Positions 11,295-21,835 of a stretch of DNA of 64,000 nt are shown piece by piece (within the stretch, counting starts at the first letter, position 1; each line of letters starts with the position of its first letter). Made by a program: the position numbers and the translations under genes. The stretch spans positions 6,604,545 through 6,668,544 of the forward strand of contig OX336336.1 of the NCBI GenBank assembly GCA_946902875.1. Reading direction: 5' to 3'. This DNA is from Nematopogon swammerdamellus (Eukaryota > Arthropoda > Insecta > Lepidoptera > Adelidae). The notes under the pieces are model-generated. The model made no database searches and was not told the origin of the DNA. It saw nothing but the letters and a program-made list of their open reading frames with translations.

Positions 11295-11600
11295 ATACAT
11301 ACCACACACGCTTTATCCCGACAATCAGGGTAAGCAGAGTAATCGGTGTTGTGCTGCAAGAACTCTGAATTGCAACACAACATTGACCACTACGCTTAGC
11401 AAAATATTCGGACAAGATAACTATCAAGCAGCAAGTAAGGCACTGCACGACTCGGTGGAAGGACCGTGCCAAGGTGAGAGGTGGTTAAGCTGTCGCCCTT
11501 TAGCACGGAATCTCGTCCTTATCCCTTAGTCGAATTTTACGACATTCACGGGGAGAGAAGCAGTGGGGCTATTCTTTTTAAGTACCGTCTTCACACAGTA
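11295..11600 (-). repeat. SINE family 2 copy
   Basis: Blocks CATACCACACACGCTTTATC, CCGACAATCAGGGTAAGCAG, GGACAAGATAACTATCAAGC and AGTGGGGCTATTCTTTTTAA are in the same order as 9281-9608. The tail is reduced to one or two TATG units. Confidence 0.75.
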
Positions 11601-12080
11601 CACTTGTATACCTTCGTACAATTTTTTATTTTTTTGGTTCCTTCATTTTATTTAATTAAAATTTTATCTCATTCATTACTTTACATTTCTTTTTTATCTA
11701 TTATATGCTACACTAATTGTTATATTTTGCATTTTATACCTACATACTGTGTATTAAATACGAGTACTAACGACTCACCATCATATAAAAAAAAATTACA
11801 TACATATGTATAAAGTGCGGTTAACATCTTAAGTTAGTCGTAACTGAGCGCAAACGTGCTTCAATTCACGCACATAAAACTCAACTACTTACTTCGAATA
11901 AATTACAATAAAAACCCTTTAGCCTAATACCAAAAGTAGACCATAAAACTTTTAAAAATCCATAAATAACTTGTCGATAAGTGAAAAATTGTCCCGCCTC
12001 GTACACACAAGATCACGCCTACAATAGACCCAAAGAATTCAAAAGTATAGAATTACAATTTGTCGAACTTCACACAATCT
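11600..12080. other. Unassigned AT-rich DNA
   Basis: The low-complexity ORF through about 11813 is T-rich and hydrophobic by composition. No gene supported. Confidence 0.35.
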
Positions 12081-12082
12081 TA

Positions 12083-12235
12083 GACCCTCTTGTCATTGGG
12101 CTTATGGGAACCCATCGGTTCTCATAATAGTTTCAAAGTCGCGCCGTTAGGATGTGGAACTGTCTTCCGGCGAGTTTGTTACCTGAATTATTTGACCTGG
12201 ATGTCTACAAACGTCGTAACAGGCTAAACAGCCAA
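12083..12235 (+). pseudogene. Decayed LINE RT C-terminal fragment
   Basis: GGGCTTATGGGAACCCATCG, GGATGTGGAACTGTCTTCC and GACCTGGATGTCTACAAACG resemble 22120-22230, the region after the thumb of a Jockey/CR1-group reverse transcriptase (VWNxLP-like). Only about 50 codons remain and the frame is broken. Confidence 0.55.
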
Positions 12236-12689
12236 GCAACAGTCCGTAAATATATTTTCATAAAAGATATACCAAGTTGGTTTACATAAAAAAACCTACA
12301 CATTCATTAAATGCACACAATTTCACATCAAGAGGACTCACCTGTCACATACAAACCCACAAGTTAGAGCGAGATAACACTAACATTTTTGTCTTACTTA
12401 GCCACCGTGACTCCTGTCCGAAGTGACGGCTTGATAGAGATAGTCATATCGACGATCCAGATTCATATAGACACAACTCAAAACTGACAGTTTAGAAAAA
12501 AAAATAAAGCTCACAAATTTTTTACTTATGTAAAAAAATTGATTTAAGTAAGAATTATATAAATATAAAATGTAAATTAAGTAGGTACTTAGGTACCTAC
12601 ACAAATTCCCTATTTTCGACATGTTTTTTTCGAAAACTCTCAAACCATAAATTTTTTGACTTGTCTTATCCGGGTCTTCGATATTATGT

Positions 12690-12810
12690 ACCAGCTTTTG
12701 CCCGCGGTTTCGCTTCGCGTGACTTTTTACTCACAGCTCAGGCCGCCGATGTCGTATGTAAATAGATTCATATATTGACGTACGAGTACGTTTCACGGCC
12801 GTAGAAACTT
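12690..12810 (-). mobile_element. Helitron-like remnant, subfamily B
   Basis: It shows AGCTTTTGCCCGCGGTTTCG, CTCACAGCTCAGGCCGCCG and ACGTTTCACGGCCGTAGAAA, the same order as 41706-41955 with an internal deletion. Confidence 0.65.
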
Positions 12811-13042
12811 ATTAGGATGCATTTATTTACTGTCTTTGTGTCACACACAATAAACTGTTGCCTGACGAAGAAGTTGATAACCATCTGAAATCATTCTGTA
12901 TTCTCTGAGCGTAGGTACCCGCCGACTACCCACTGGTGTCGCCGGCTGCGGAAGTTGCCCCGATAAATCTTGCCTTGATAATCCGTTAATGGGTGGAATA
13001 GTCGTTTTCGGATAAACAGCTCGGTCGTGGCCGCTCATCCGT

Positions 13043-13140
13043 TGAGTAGGTACCTACATATGTGCTTTCACTGAGGCATACTGAGGGTACGTAGGTACCT
13101 ACCTACATATGTGCTTTCACTGAGGGGACGTAGGTAGGTG
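13043..13140. repeat. Short tandem duplication
   Basis: GTAGGTACCTACATATGTGC plus TTTCACTGAGG appears twice, about 55 bp apart, with additional GTAGGTACCTACC units between. No function is evident. Confidence 0.7.
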
Positions 13141-13267
13141 CATATGTAATATTCGTACGTCTTTGAGTGCTAGCTGACACATGCGGTTGTACAGAATATC
13201 ACGTACGTAAGGTACACAATATTCGAAGCGAAGGTTTAGTTTGTTCGTGTTATACGAATATGTACTT

Positions 13268-13312
13268 CTATCTCTATCTCTATCTCTATCTCTATCTCTA
13301 TCTCTATCTCTA
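13268..13312. repeat. (TCTATC)n microsatellite
   Basis: About seven hexamer units sit immediately at the 5' edge of the Helitron-like element that follows. Confidence 0.9.
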
Positions 13313-13888
13313 CTTCTTATAAAAGATATGTTTGAGGTCAACTCCGGAACCACTGAACCGATTTTGATGCGGTTTGCACCAATGTAAAGAGTAGTTCTTG
13401 AGGCGTCGTTTTCTTCAATAAATGTATCACGTTAAATTTATTGAAGAAAATATAAAAAAGTAATACGAATAACAAAAGATAAATACGATCACGTTAAAAA
13501 GCCTTAGGGCTGAGCGAGCAGTATCAGAGAAAGTATAGTATGAAGGGAATTTAGTGTCGAATGGTAGTAAAGCTGGTAAGGAGGGAGTGAGGGGAGAGAG
13601 GGAGGGGGATAGGTGGGGAGAGAGAAGGGCGAAGGGATGGAGGCGGAGGAAGAGGGGAGGGAGGAGAGGGGGCGGGCAGAGGAGAGGGGAATGGAGAGGG
13701 CAGAGAAGGACAGATGAAAGGGGAGGGGGGAAGGGAGGGGAGAAGGGGGGCGGAAGGGAGAAGAAGGGAGGAGGGAGGGAGAGGGAGACAGAATATAAGA
13801 GAAGCGATCGTTTATTATCATATTTGCATTTAAATCGGATTTGCTTTAAACCGAGTTTACCGCCAGCGAAGCCGCAGGCAAAAGCTAG
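13312..13888 (+). mobile_element. Microsatellite-bearing Helitron-like element
   Basis: It starts ACTTCTTATAAAAG, then AACTCCGGAACCACTGAACC, a purine-rich tract (GGGAGA variants, about 13575-13795), CATTTAAATCGGATTTGCTT, and ends GAAGCCGCAGGCAAAAGCTAG. A GC hairpin plus terminal CTAG fits Helitron 3' ends. The copy at 57258-57774 is colinear with a different purine expansion. The protein-length ORFs over the tract are compositional. It is non-autonomous. Confidence 0.75.
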
Positions 13889-13989
13889 TATGATATGGTA
13901 ACATACTAACATATCATTTTAGGATTATGGTTGCAGGTTATAAGTTTCATTTCTTACCACCAAAAAGTTAGTCTTTGAAAATAAAAAAA

Positions 13990-14065
13990 ATACCGACTTA
14001 ATGTGACTTGAGACGTCGAATTGACACGGAATTGACAATCTCCTCCTTGTTTGAAGTCGGTTATT
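13990..14065 (-). repeat. AACCGACTTC-family repeat (family F) end fragment
   Basis: GAATTGACAATCTCCTCC and TTTGAAGTCGGTTAT are the reverse of the start of the copy at 27819. Confidence 0.55.
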
Positions 14066-14990
14066 TATTAAGTTATTCTTCGTCATTTGTTTTGTTGAGT
14101 AAGCACACAAACAGACATCATACTTATTGAAGTGTGTGTTTTATTTTCTAGCGTATTTATGCTGCTAGACTCTAGTTTCTGGTCCTGTTATTATTTAAAT
14201 CACAAGTTGTATGTGCCATTTCATCATATTATCTTTATTTATTAATCTGTGTGACTCACTAAAATTATGACGGCGGCGCAAGTATAGGCGCACTTTAACT
14301 GCCGGTCACCGGCTTTACAGAACGGAAGCGGCCGGTAAAGTAAATTAGGCGAGAGATAAGCTTTCAAAATAATAAATTAATACTAAGCGGATCAACTTAA
14401 TACATACGGGAGCTCCACTCCACTATCTCTGCACGAATTCATAAAGCGGTCTGAGTAGTAAAAAGCCGACGCGAGGGGAAGCGATTACAAGACATTTACC
14501 TAGTCATTAGGTTTTATCTGTTTGATAAATTAAATTTTCGGAATTAGGGTAAATATTAATTTGGTTGTTGGCCGTTCCTCAGGGTAAATTTGAAAAGTAA
14601 AATACTGCACCTAGGCGGTGGGCGATTATGATAGGGTTCAATGTATCGACCGTACGTTAAAAAAATCTAATTCTATATACTTTTTTTGCTAAATATTAAT
14701 GTTTTTTTCATTTTAGGTATACTTTCGGAGATCGAGGGGCGGGGGGCCAAACCATTTTTGGAATTTAAAATTTTGAAAAAATTCTTTTGGATTCTACAAA
14801 AAAATCGACCCAGAAAAATTTATGCAAAATTCTTTCGTTTTTTAAATTTCGTATCAAACCAAACAACTTGATACGTTTTTATAAGTTATCGCCCTGTGAC
14901 AGACGGACAGACAGGCGGATGGAAGCACTAGTCACAACAAGTTCCGTTTTCATCTTTTTCAGATACGAATCCTAAATGTTTATATAATTA
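14066..14990. other. Mostly unassigned; old repeat pieces
   Basis: 14700-14985 includes GACAGACGGACAGACAGGCG and reads like a decayed relative of family D. The remainder shows no gene or repeat. Confidence 0.35.
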
Positions 14991-14994
14991 TAAA

Positions 14995-15033
14995 AACCCG
15001 CACACTTAATATTTCATATTAAGTGTGCGGGTT
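14995..15033. repeat. Perfect hairpin with 18-bp arms
   Basis: AACCCGCACACTTAATAT, a 3-nt loop, then its exact reverse complement. It lies about 60 bp from the CTAG end of a Helitron-like element. Confidence 0.85.
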
Positions 15034-15094
15034 CTTTCTGATTATATGTGTTCTTTGTTATACACACAACCAAATTACATCTATTATATAATAT

Positions 15095-15470
15095 ACTAGC
15101 TTTTGCCCGCGGCTTCGCTCGCATGAAATTCGTATTTAAAAAGAAGAAAGTAACTAAGCCCGCTAACGTACCTTTATTTCGGCGCGCGGAACAATTCGGG
15201 TTGTATGAGATCCACATCTTAGCGTAACCGGAAAAACATTTTATTTAGCCTATCCTGTGTCCCGTGTAGGTAAATGTACTTGTACGAAGTTTCATCGAAT
15301 TCAGATGATCGGTTTAAGAGTTATGGTGGAACATACATACATACAGAAATGATTTCTAAAAATCGTTAATTTAGTTTTAGTATCATACACAGAGTCTACA
15401 AACCCAATATCTCAAAAAACAAAGCAACTTACTCCATGACCATCCCTTACAGATTTATTATTAGTATTGA
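15095..15470 (-). mobile_element. Helitron-like element, subfamily A
   Basis: The minus-strand terminus is GAAGCCGCGGGCAAAAGCTAG. Inner blocks match 6314-6820: CTTTATTTCGGCGCGCGGAA, GTTTCATCGAATTCAGATGA and CATGACCATCCCTTACAG. The right end trails into GATGATTGATGATGATAG. No ORF. Confidence 0.75.
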
Positions 15471-15914
15471 TGATAATGATTGATTGATGATTGATGATGA
15501 TAGATCTAATTACTACATATTGATAATTGTTTCTACATATTATGTAGAAACAAGTATTCTCTCTTATAAACACATTCTGATCCTGCACTAGATTGGTCCC
15601 TAACTTCCCAAAATAACCTGTTCAAAATATCACCCGAATAGTTCCCCGCTCTCGCCCTAGCTCTGTTGCTAATTTGCTATTCCGGACTAATTGCGCGTTG
15701 CTAAAGCGAACCACAAGAGACCGTGCGATACGTTTGTACTCTACACGTCAATAGAGCGGAGATATGACCGTAGAGTTAGAAAACGAACAGAAAGGGGCAT
15801 CATATTATTTTATTCAACTTAACTTTTAAATCTCCACATTGTGCCGTGCACCAACTAAGCTAAAGCAGCTTTTTTCTTTTTTTTTACTAATTGTTTTTTC
15901 AAAATAATGTTGTA

Positions 15915-16160
15915 GAGAGCGTTCCAACTAAAAGTTCTCTTCGCCGTTATGTTGGCTTCACTGTCTATCTGTCAAAACAGCGTTGAGGGTTGCTTTTTGT
16001 ACAGATTTACCCGTAATTATCAGTATTTACCATATTTTTGTACGGTAAATAACGATTACATTATTAGGTAATATAATCTTCACAATCTGGCAGCACGAAT
16101 TTTAGCACTGACAGTGGAGCTAACATAACGGCGAAGGGAACTTTTAGTTGGAACGCTCTA
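15915..16160. mobile_element. MITE of about 245 bp
   Basis: The left arm GAGCGTTCCAACTAAAAGTT, then CTCTTCGCCGTTATGTTGGC, is mirrored at the right by AACTTTTAGTTGGAACGCTC and GCTAACATAACGGCGAAGGG. Arms are about 50 bp with a few mismatches and continue into CACTGTC/GACAGTG. TA dinucleotides are present at both edges. Non-coding. Confidence 0.85.
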
Positions 16161-16228
16161 TACTATTCTTTCTATACAGATTATGGCTCTCCGTCCATAG
16201 TTAAATATGTACGAAACAATCGAAGTCA

Positions 16229-16855
16229 CATTATCTATACATATAATAAAATCGTAGAGGTAAGAAAGTCTGTACATTGAATGTATTCGGAAAAAAACTA
16301 ACCAGGGTGGCTTAAAATGAGATACTGAACATGTTAGAACAGTTTTTAAAATTTTTGTTTGTTTGTTTGTTTGTTTGTTTGTCTGTACGCGCATCATGCA
16401 AAAACCACTGAACGGAATTAGACGAAACTTTGTATAGTGGCAGTTTATATGCCGGGTTAACATAATACGTAAAAAAAAAACAAAAATAAAAAAAAAATTA
16501 CAATTATAAACATTATTGCGCGTTTAAAATCACGTAGTCCAAAGTACATAATTATATCTTGAGAACTGGCAGCAAATACAATTTGAATAAAATATTCATT
16601 CCAAATTTAAAAATAAGTAGATACAACGAAAATGACAGTTCATCTTTTTTATAACTTGAACACAATAGTCTATACATATCTATTCTTTCTATACATATCA
16701 TAAAATCGTAAATGCAAAAATTTCTATTTGTACGTGCATCTCGCAAAAACCACTGAACGGAATTTGAGGAAACTTTTTATAGTGATAGTGTATATCCCGG
16801 ATGAACATAATAATTAAAAAATATAATAAAAATCACGTAATCCACAGTAAAGGTA
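16229..16855. repeat. Two direct copies of one repeat (family E)
   Basis: Copy 1 (about 16229-16560) and copy 2 (about 16675-16855) share ACATATMATAAAATCGTA (M = A or C), CAAAAACCACTGAACGGAAT, TATATxCCGG...AACATAATA and AATCACGTAxTCCA. Copy 1 carries a (TTTG)n run at about 16352-16382. Confidence 0.7.
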
Positions 16856-17035
16856 AAAAACAATTTTAAATGTCATGTTGACAACGGAGAACTGTCATCT
16901 CGACGTGAGCTGGCCGGTGACAAATTGTTTGATAAATAAAAAAAATTATTGAAAGTCGAAGTTATGTCGCTGTCATTGGTGCAATAAAATTTATATATCT
17001 GTTGCCCGCGGCTTCGCTCGCGTGAAATTCGTATT

Positions 17036-17858
17036 TCAAAAAAAGAAAGTAAGTAACTAAAGGCGGGCCCGAAGGCGGATCTGCGCTCACGTAAACGATA
17101 TTCTTTGTCGATAAAAGTAACTAAGGGCGAGGCGGAAGGCGGAGCTGAGTTCAGGAAGAAGAAAAACATTCTTGAAGAAAGTAAGTAACTAAGGGCGAGG
17201 CCGAAGGCCGAGGTCTATTCTGGAAGACCATAAACCTTCTCGAAGAAAGTAAGTAACTATGGGCGAGGCCGCAGGCCGAGCTGCGGTCAGGAAGAAGCTA
17301 AACCATCTTGAAGAAAGTAAGTAACTAAGGCGAGGCCGAAGGCCGAGCTACGTTCGGATAATTGAAAAACCATCTCGAAGAAAGCAAGTAACTAAGGGCG
17401 AGGCCGAAGGCCGAGCTGCGTTCAGGAAGAAGCTAAACCATCTTGAAGAAAGTAAGTAACTAAGGCGAGGCCGAAGGCCGAGCTACGTTCTGATAATTGA
17501 AAATCATTTCGAAGAAAGCAAGTAACTAAGGGCGAGGCCGAAGGCCGAGCTGCGTTCAGGAACAAGCTAAACCATCTTGAAGAAAGTAAGTAACTAAGGG
17601 CGAGGCCGAAGGCCGTGCTCTATTCGGGAAGACCATAAACCATCTCGAAGAAAGCAAGTAACTAAGGGCGAGGCCGTAGGCCGAGCTGCGTACAGGAAGA
17701 AGGTAAACATTTTTGAAGAAAGTAAGTAACTAAGGCGAGGCCGAAGGCCGAGCTACGTTCTGACAAATGATAAACCATCTCGAAGAAAGCAAGTAACTAA
17801 GGGCGAGGCCGAAGGCCGAGCTGCGTTCAGGAAGAAGCTGAACCATCTCGAATAAAGT
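17036..17858. repeat. Minisatellite, unit about 68 bp, about 12 copies
   Basis: Each unit holds GAAGAAAGTAAGTAACTAAG, GGCGAGGCCGAAGGCCGAGC and a variable 20-25 bp segment. Two subtypes alternate in part: one with GTTCAGGAAGAAGCTAAACC, the other with GTTCTGATAATTGAAAA. This gives a dimeric period near 134 bp. The AGGCCGAAGGCCGAG core is itself palindrome-like. Confidence 0.9.
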
Positions 17859-17920
17859 TAATTAATATTAAGATTGAGTTAATTTAATTTAAATTTTATT
17901 ATAAAGTCCACGCTTCTAAC

Positions 17921-18330
17921 GGCAAATATACCGTGCATCCTAGAACCTCGCGGTTATTCCCGGCTGGATGGCAAGAGGCCCGATGCTATCACCTTAGTGC
18001 CATGGACTAAGGGTAGTTCTTTGATGTGGGACGCCACTTTTGTTCTCACATTGGCTCCAAGTCACGTTAGGACATCTTCAAGAGCGGCTGGCGCGGCCGA
18101 GGCTGGGGCGGAGAGCCTCAAACGCAGCAAATATAGAAATATAATTCAAGATTTCGAATTTGTTGCGTTTGCGGTTGAAACCTTCGGTCCGTGGAGCAGT
18201 GAAGCCAAAAGAGGCTTGAGCCTCTGCTGGTTGACGCAACTGGTGTCATCAAGGGCTTATGTACTTCATTCAAAGGGTAAGCCTTGCCATCCAGCGGGGT
18301 AATGCCGCAAGTGTTCTAAGAACATTTGAA
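17921..18330 (+). pseudogene. Non-LTR retrotransposon ORF2 C-terminal fragment
   Basis: Translation shows RPDAITLVPWTKGSSLMWD, then FVLTLAPSHV, AAGAAEAGAESLKRSKYRNI, FEFVAFAVETFGPWSSEAK and, after frame breaks, an IQRGNAAS-like end. This order (RPDG, PW, WD, APSH, KYxx, VAxETLGPW, RGNAAS) is what I recall at the C-terminus of many retrotransposon reverse-transcriptase proteins. The open stretch is 17997-18302; the reverse transcriptase core is absent. It is dead and sits inside the minisatellite composite. Clade is uncertain. Confidence 0.65.
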
Positions 18331-18461
18331 AATGTCCGTTTTGATAGTTATTTTAATGTTTGTTAGGTAGGTTTAATTCTTTAGTTATTAATATTACTTT
18401 TTTATTTTTATGAGATAAATAGATTGAGTAAACGATATTATATTCTATCGAAGATAGGAAG

Positions 18462-18765
18462 TCTTTAAGGGCGAGGCCCGAAGGCGGAAGAGGGTTTTTG
18501 GTTTACCTGAACGCAGCTCGGCCTTCGGCCTCGCACTTAGTTACTTCCTTTCTTCCAGAAGGTTTATCGTCTTCCTGAACGGAGCTCGGCCTTCGACCTC
18601 TCCCTTACTTACTTCCTTTATTTGAGAAAGGTTTATCGTTTACCTGAAAGCAGCTCGGCCTTCGGCCTCGCCCTTAGTTAGTTACTTTCTTTAAGAAGGT
18701 TTATCGATTACCTGAACGCAGCTCGGCCTTCGGCCTTGCCCTTAGTTACTTACATTCTTCTTTGG
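18462..18765. repeat. Minisatellite in inverted orientation, about 4-5 units
   Basis: Units read CTGAACGCAGCTCGGCCTTC, GGCCTCGCCCTTAGTTACTT and CTTTCTT, the reverse complement of the array at 17036-17858. Confidence 0.85.
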
Positions 18766-19065
18766 AATACGAATTTCACGCGAGCGGAGCCGCGGGCTCA
18801 GCTAGTAGTTTATAAACCTATAGTATGACGTGCCGTGTGTTCAGTTTCACAGGTCTATGGTAGAATCGCTTCCGTTTGATGCACCCAGCACTGCAACAGT
18901 GAATAATGGGCTAAATTGACATGCTCGCTTAATTAAAGCTCTTGTATTGTATTCACGAGCCTTGTATTGCATTTATAGGTAAATATGTACGTATTGTAGG
19001 TTTTTATTTATTTATTTTATTTTAAACAGGCAGCATGGGCTGATTTATCTAAATCAAGTTCATAT

Positions 19066-19358
19066 TCCGCGGAGAGTGCTCGGAGGAGCTGTTTGACGCG
19101 ATTCCGCCGTCGCCTTTCCACCTCCGTACAACGCGGACCGGGCAGGGATTGCATCCCTACACGCTGGACTTACCGCGGATGCGTACAAATCGTTTCTGCA
19201 GATCCTTCTTCCACATAACTGGAATGCTCTACTTGCCCACATATTCCCCCCAAGTACATTCTCGGGTCCTTCAAGAGAGGCGTAAATGGGCACCTGTGAG
19301 GTCGGCATGGCATTCGCAGCCCCCGAATGCTACCGAATGTCCATGGGCGTCGCTAGAC
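19066..19358 (+). repeat. LINE family A, 3' part
   Basis: It encodes a broken version of LHPYTLDLPRMRTNRFCRS and the FPP...GSFKRGVN stretch, then the 3' UTR start CGAATGTCCATGGGCGTCG. It is 5'-truncated and lacks the poly-A end. Confidence 0.75.
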
Positions 19359-19448
19359 TGTGTGCTTGTCTGTATATCTGTCCGTCTGTCTGTGCATTTG
19401 TCGGTCACAGCCTCTAGTTTTGTTCATACGTTTATTGATATTTAGATA

Positions 19449-19690
19449 CTGTTAGCGCGCACGTTCGTGGCCTCTGCGGGCGGAGGTCGATAGATCTTTA
19501 AACGATTATCCCTGTTTTGTCTTCGTACTTCAACCACGCAATAAAACCTTATTAGATAAATAATTTAATGTCATAATTAAAAAAGAGGTTTCGTAAATGT
19601 CGTTACTTTCAGAGATTGATTCACAACACTATATACATTCAATTCTCGCTTTCCTGCCGGAGGCCGCGAACGTACGCGCTGACTGTACAT
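19449..19690. mobile_element. Possible MITE with imperfect inverted ends
   Basis: GCGCGCACGTTCGTGGCCTC at the left mirrors GAGGCCGCGAACGTACGCGC at the right, about 30 bp with mismatches. The interior is AT-rich and non-coding. Confidence 0.55.
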
Positions 19691-19833
19691 CGTATTGTTA
19701 GGTATTGTTATTTATTATCCTAAATATTTATCGCGATCTGGGACACTCCCCACCACTGCCCCCTATGATATTGCCTCTGATTTCAGTACGTTTGAACATG
19801 AATGGATTTTAGAATGGTAGGTATACACTTTTT

Positions 19834-19897
19834 AGTGTGCTCCGTACGGGACCCTATCACTAAGCCTACTCCGTCTGTCCGTCCGTCCGTCCTACAT
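19834..19897 (+). repeat. Family D fragment
   Basis: CCGTACGGGACCCTATCACT, AAGCCTACTCCG and a TGTCCGTCCG tract match the 5' part of the family. Confidence 0.65.
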
Positions 19898-20306
19898 GGT
19901 ATGTATGTATGTTTTAAATATACATTAAATTGCAGAAAATTATTGATCTCGTGGCGTTCTGACCCATTCTCAGGACCCACTGTCAAGGGACAAATTGTCG
20001 ATACCTACAGCAATGGCTCTCTATCCAACCACACACAAAACCACAACAGGACAAGCTGAGACGGTCTCGCAATCAGCGGATCTGTTTACTGAGAGCTTTA
20101 ATATGATTTGCGGCGAGCTGAGTCCACCTCACTACTCCATCCAGTGCGGTGTGCTGGGATTAACGGACAGATTGGAATACTCCATGCATTTACTTAGGAT
20201 CTTATTGCAATCGCTTTATGATTGATTTCGCAGCAAACTGCTTAGATAGACAGGATACAATTTATGGAATAGTTTGAATGATATAGTAAACTCCAATCCG
20301 GTCTTT

Positions 20307-20515
20307 ACATACATACATACATACATATCACACACGCTGAATCCCGACAATCGGGGTAAGCAGAGCAATCGGTGTTGTGCTGCAAGAACTCTGCTAAATT
20401 ACAGCACAACACCGACCACCACGTTTCGCAAAGTATTCGAACAAGACATCGATCGATCAAGCAGCAAGTAAGGCACGAAGAACCACCTGCTGCATGACTT
20501 GGTGGAAGTACCGTG
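20307..20515 (-). repeat. SINE family 2, truncated
   Basis: A (CATA)n tract, then CACACACGCTGAATCCCGAC and CAAGAACTCTGCTAAATTAC through to ATGACTTGGTGGAAGTACCG. The part equivalent to 9490-9608 is missing. Confidence 0.75.
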
Positions 20516-20734
20516 GTCTTTACATCTATGCGTAAAAGTAAAGAATGTGGTAGAATTAGAGACAGTTTTTCGTTCAGAACGGAATTTTTGCTACTTCAAA
20601 CAAATTATTTATACATGAAATCCATCCCAAATATTATGCATGCTTTTGAAAAAATCACCTGTATATTAAGTGAAAGTAATGTGAGAACAAAATTCAGTGA
20701 TCTAAAATAAACATTGATCAAATATTTGATATTT

Positions 20735-20786
20735 TCTCATTCTAATAAGTTTAGAAAAAATCTCATTCTAATAAGTTTAGAAAAAC
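20735..20786. repeat. 26-bp tandem duplication
   Basis: TCTCATTCTAATAAGTTTAG plus an A run occurs twice in direct tandem. Confidence 0.85.
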
Positions 20787-20819
20787 TTAAAAAAAACTTG
20801 TTTATTACGAACATCGTTC

Positions 20820-21655
20820 ACATATAGAGAGTTCCGTAGCCATTTATTTACTGCACACATAGCGAATGAGCGCATCGCGCGGTCGTCTCATCGTGGTCAC
20901 CCAGAGGCACGCGCGCGTGGCGCGCCGCCCGCAGTCCAAAAAATGCTATTTTCTCTACTTATAACAGTTTAAATTAAAAACTTCAACATTGTTTTAATGC
21001 GTAAGGACTAAATTTAATATTTTTAATATTTTTTTTAAGTTTGATGTATTTAGCTTTCAGCTTTACGTTCCAGGACAGCGCGTGTGACAGTTAGACGGAC
21101 GGACATACACTTGATTAATTTTATTAGGGTCTAGCATCGTTGGAAATGGCCCAATTTAATTTGGTTCACGTATTTTCCAAATCAACATAATTTTCAACCT
21201 TAAGCTTTATGCTATGATTATACAAATATATTACTTTCCTGAATTTATGAAAAAGTTCTTTCCTCTACAGATCGACGGTGATGTGACTCAAAGTGCAGGT
21301 TTCCTTCAGAAATGGCCAGAGGTTAATATACTCTCAGTACAAAAGATTACCTGAGATAGATTACAATATCACGAGATCAAGCAAGCTCCCCCAGGCGACT
21401 GCGCGCGCAAGTTGACAGGTTAATTAAGGAACACGTCACTGGGAGCCGGTCCCCCAAGAGCAAGACTCACACCCCGAGAACGACACACGTGTCAAATCCG
21501 ATCTAGAGGTAATTTCAAGGTGGAATTAGAGAAAATTACCAAGCAGAAGTCACGCTCACAAGTCTACCGAGGGGAGCCTAAAGAAATAACATTGAGATAG
21601 GAGATATTATTTAAAAGATTTAAACATGTTTGTGAAAAATTTAATAGAAACACGA
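20820..21655. other. Unassigned DNA with one weak exon candidate
   Basis: A GC-rich patch lies at 20870-20940. At about 21274 the polypyrimidine tract TTTCCTCTACAG precedes an open stretch of about 27 codons ending TGA near 21355. It has no recognised domain and could be chance. Confidence 0.25.
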
Positions 21656-21659
21656 AAAT

Positions 21660-21830
21660 TATTAAACACATTTATATGGGACCACCTGTGTCTGAAGTAT
21701 GACCTACCAAACAAAAGAGTAATTTTCAAAATCGGCCCACAATTGACGGAGTAATCTCGTAACAAGCATACAAAAACTTATAGTAGAATTGAGAACATCC
21801 TCCTTTTGAAGTCGGTTGAAAATAAGGAAA
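21660..21830 (-). repeat. Family F repeat, reverse
   Basis: On the minus strand: CAACCGACTTCAAAAGGAGG, TTCTCAATTC, GATTACTCCGTCAATTGTGG, then GTAGGTCATACTTCAGACAC, in the same order as 27819-28000. Confidence 0.7.
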
Positions 21831-21835
21831 ACTGT

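Larger units (their letters stand above)
16998..18806. mobile_element. Composite element with opposed Helitron-like ends
   Basis: The left end is TTGCCCGCGGCTTCGCTCGC at about 17002; the right end is GCGAGCGGAGCCGCGGGC...GCTAG, closing near 18804. The two are in inverted orientation. Between them lie a ~68-bp minisatellite (17036-17858), a LINE C-terminal fragment (17921-18330) and the minisatellite in opposite orientation (18462-18765). The left end lacks a clean CTAG. Confidence 0.6.

Noticed and set aside
13427..13912. 161-codon minus-strand ORF rich in Pro, Ser and Leu
   Set aside because: It is the purine/pyrimidine tract of a Helitron-like element read in a frame without stops; opposite-strand and other-frame ORFs are equally long.
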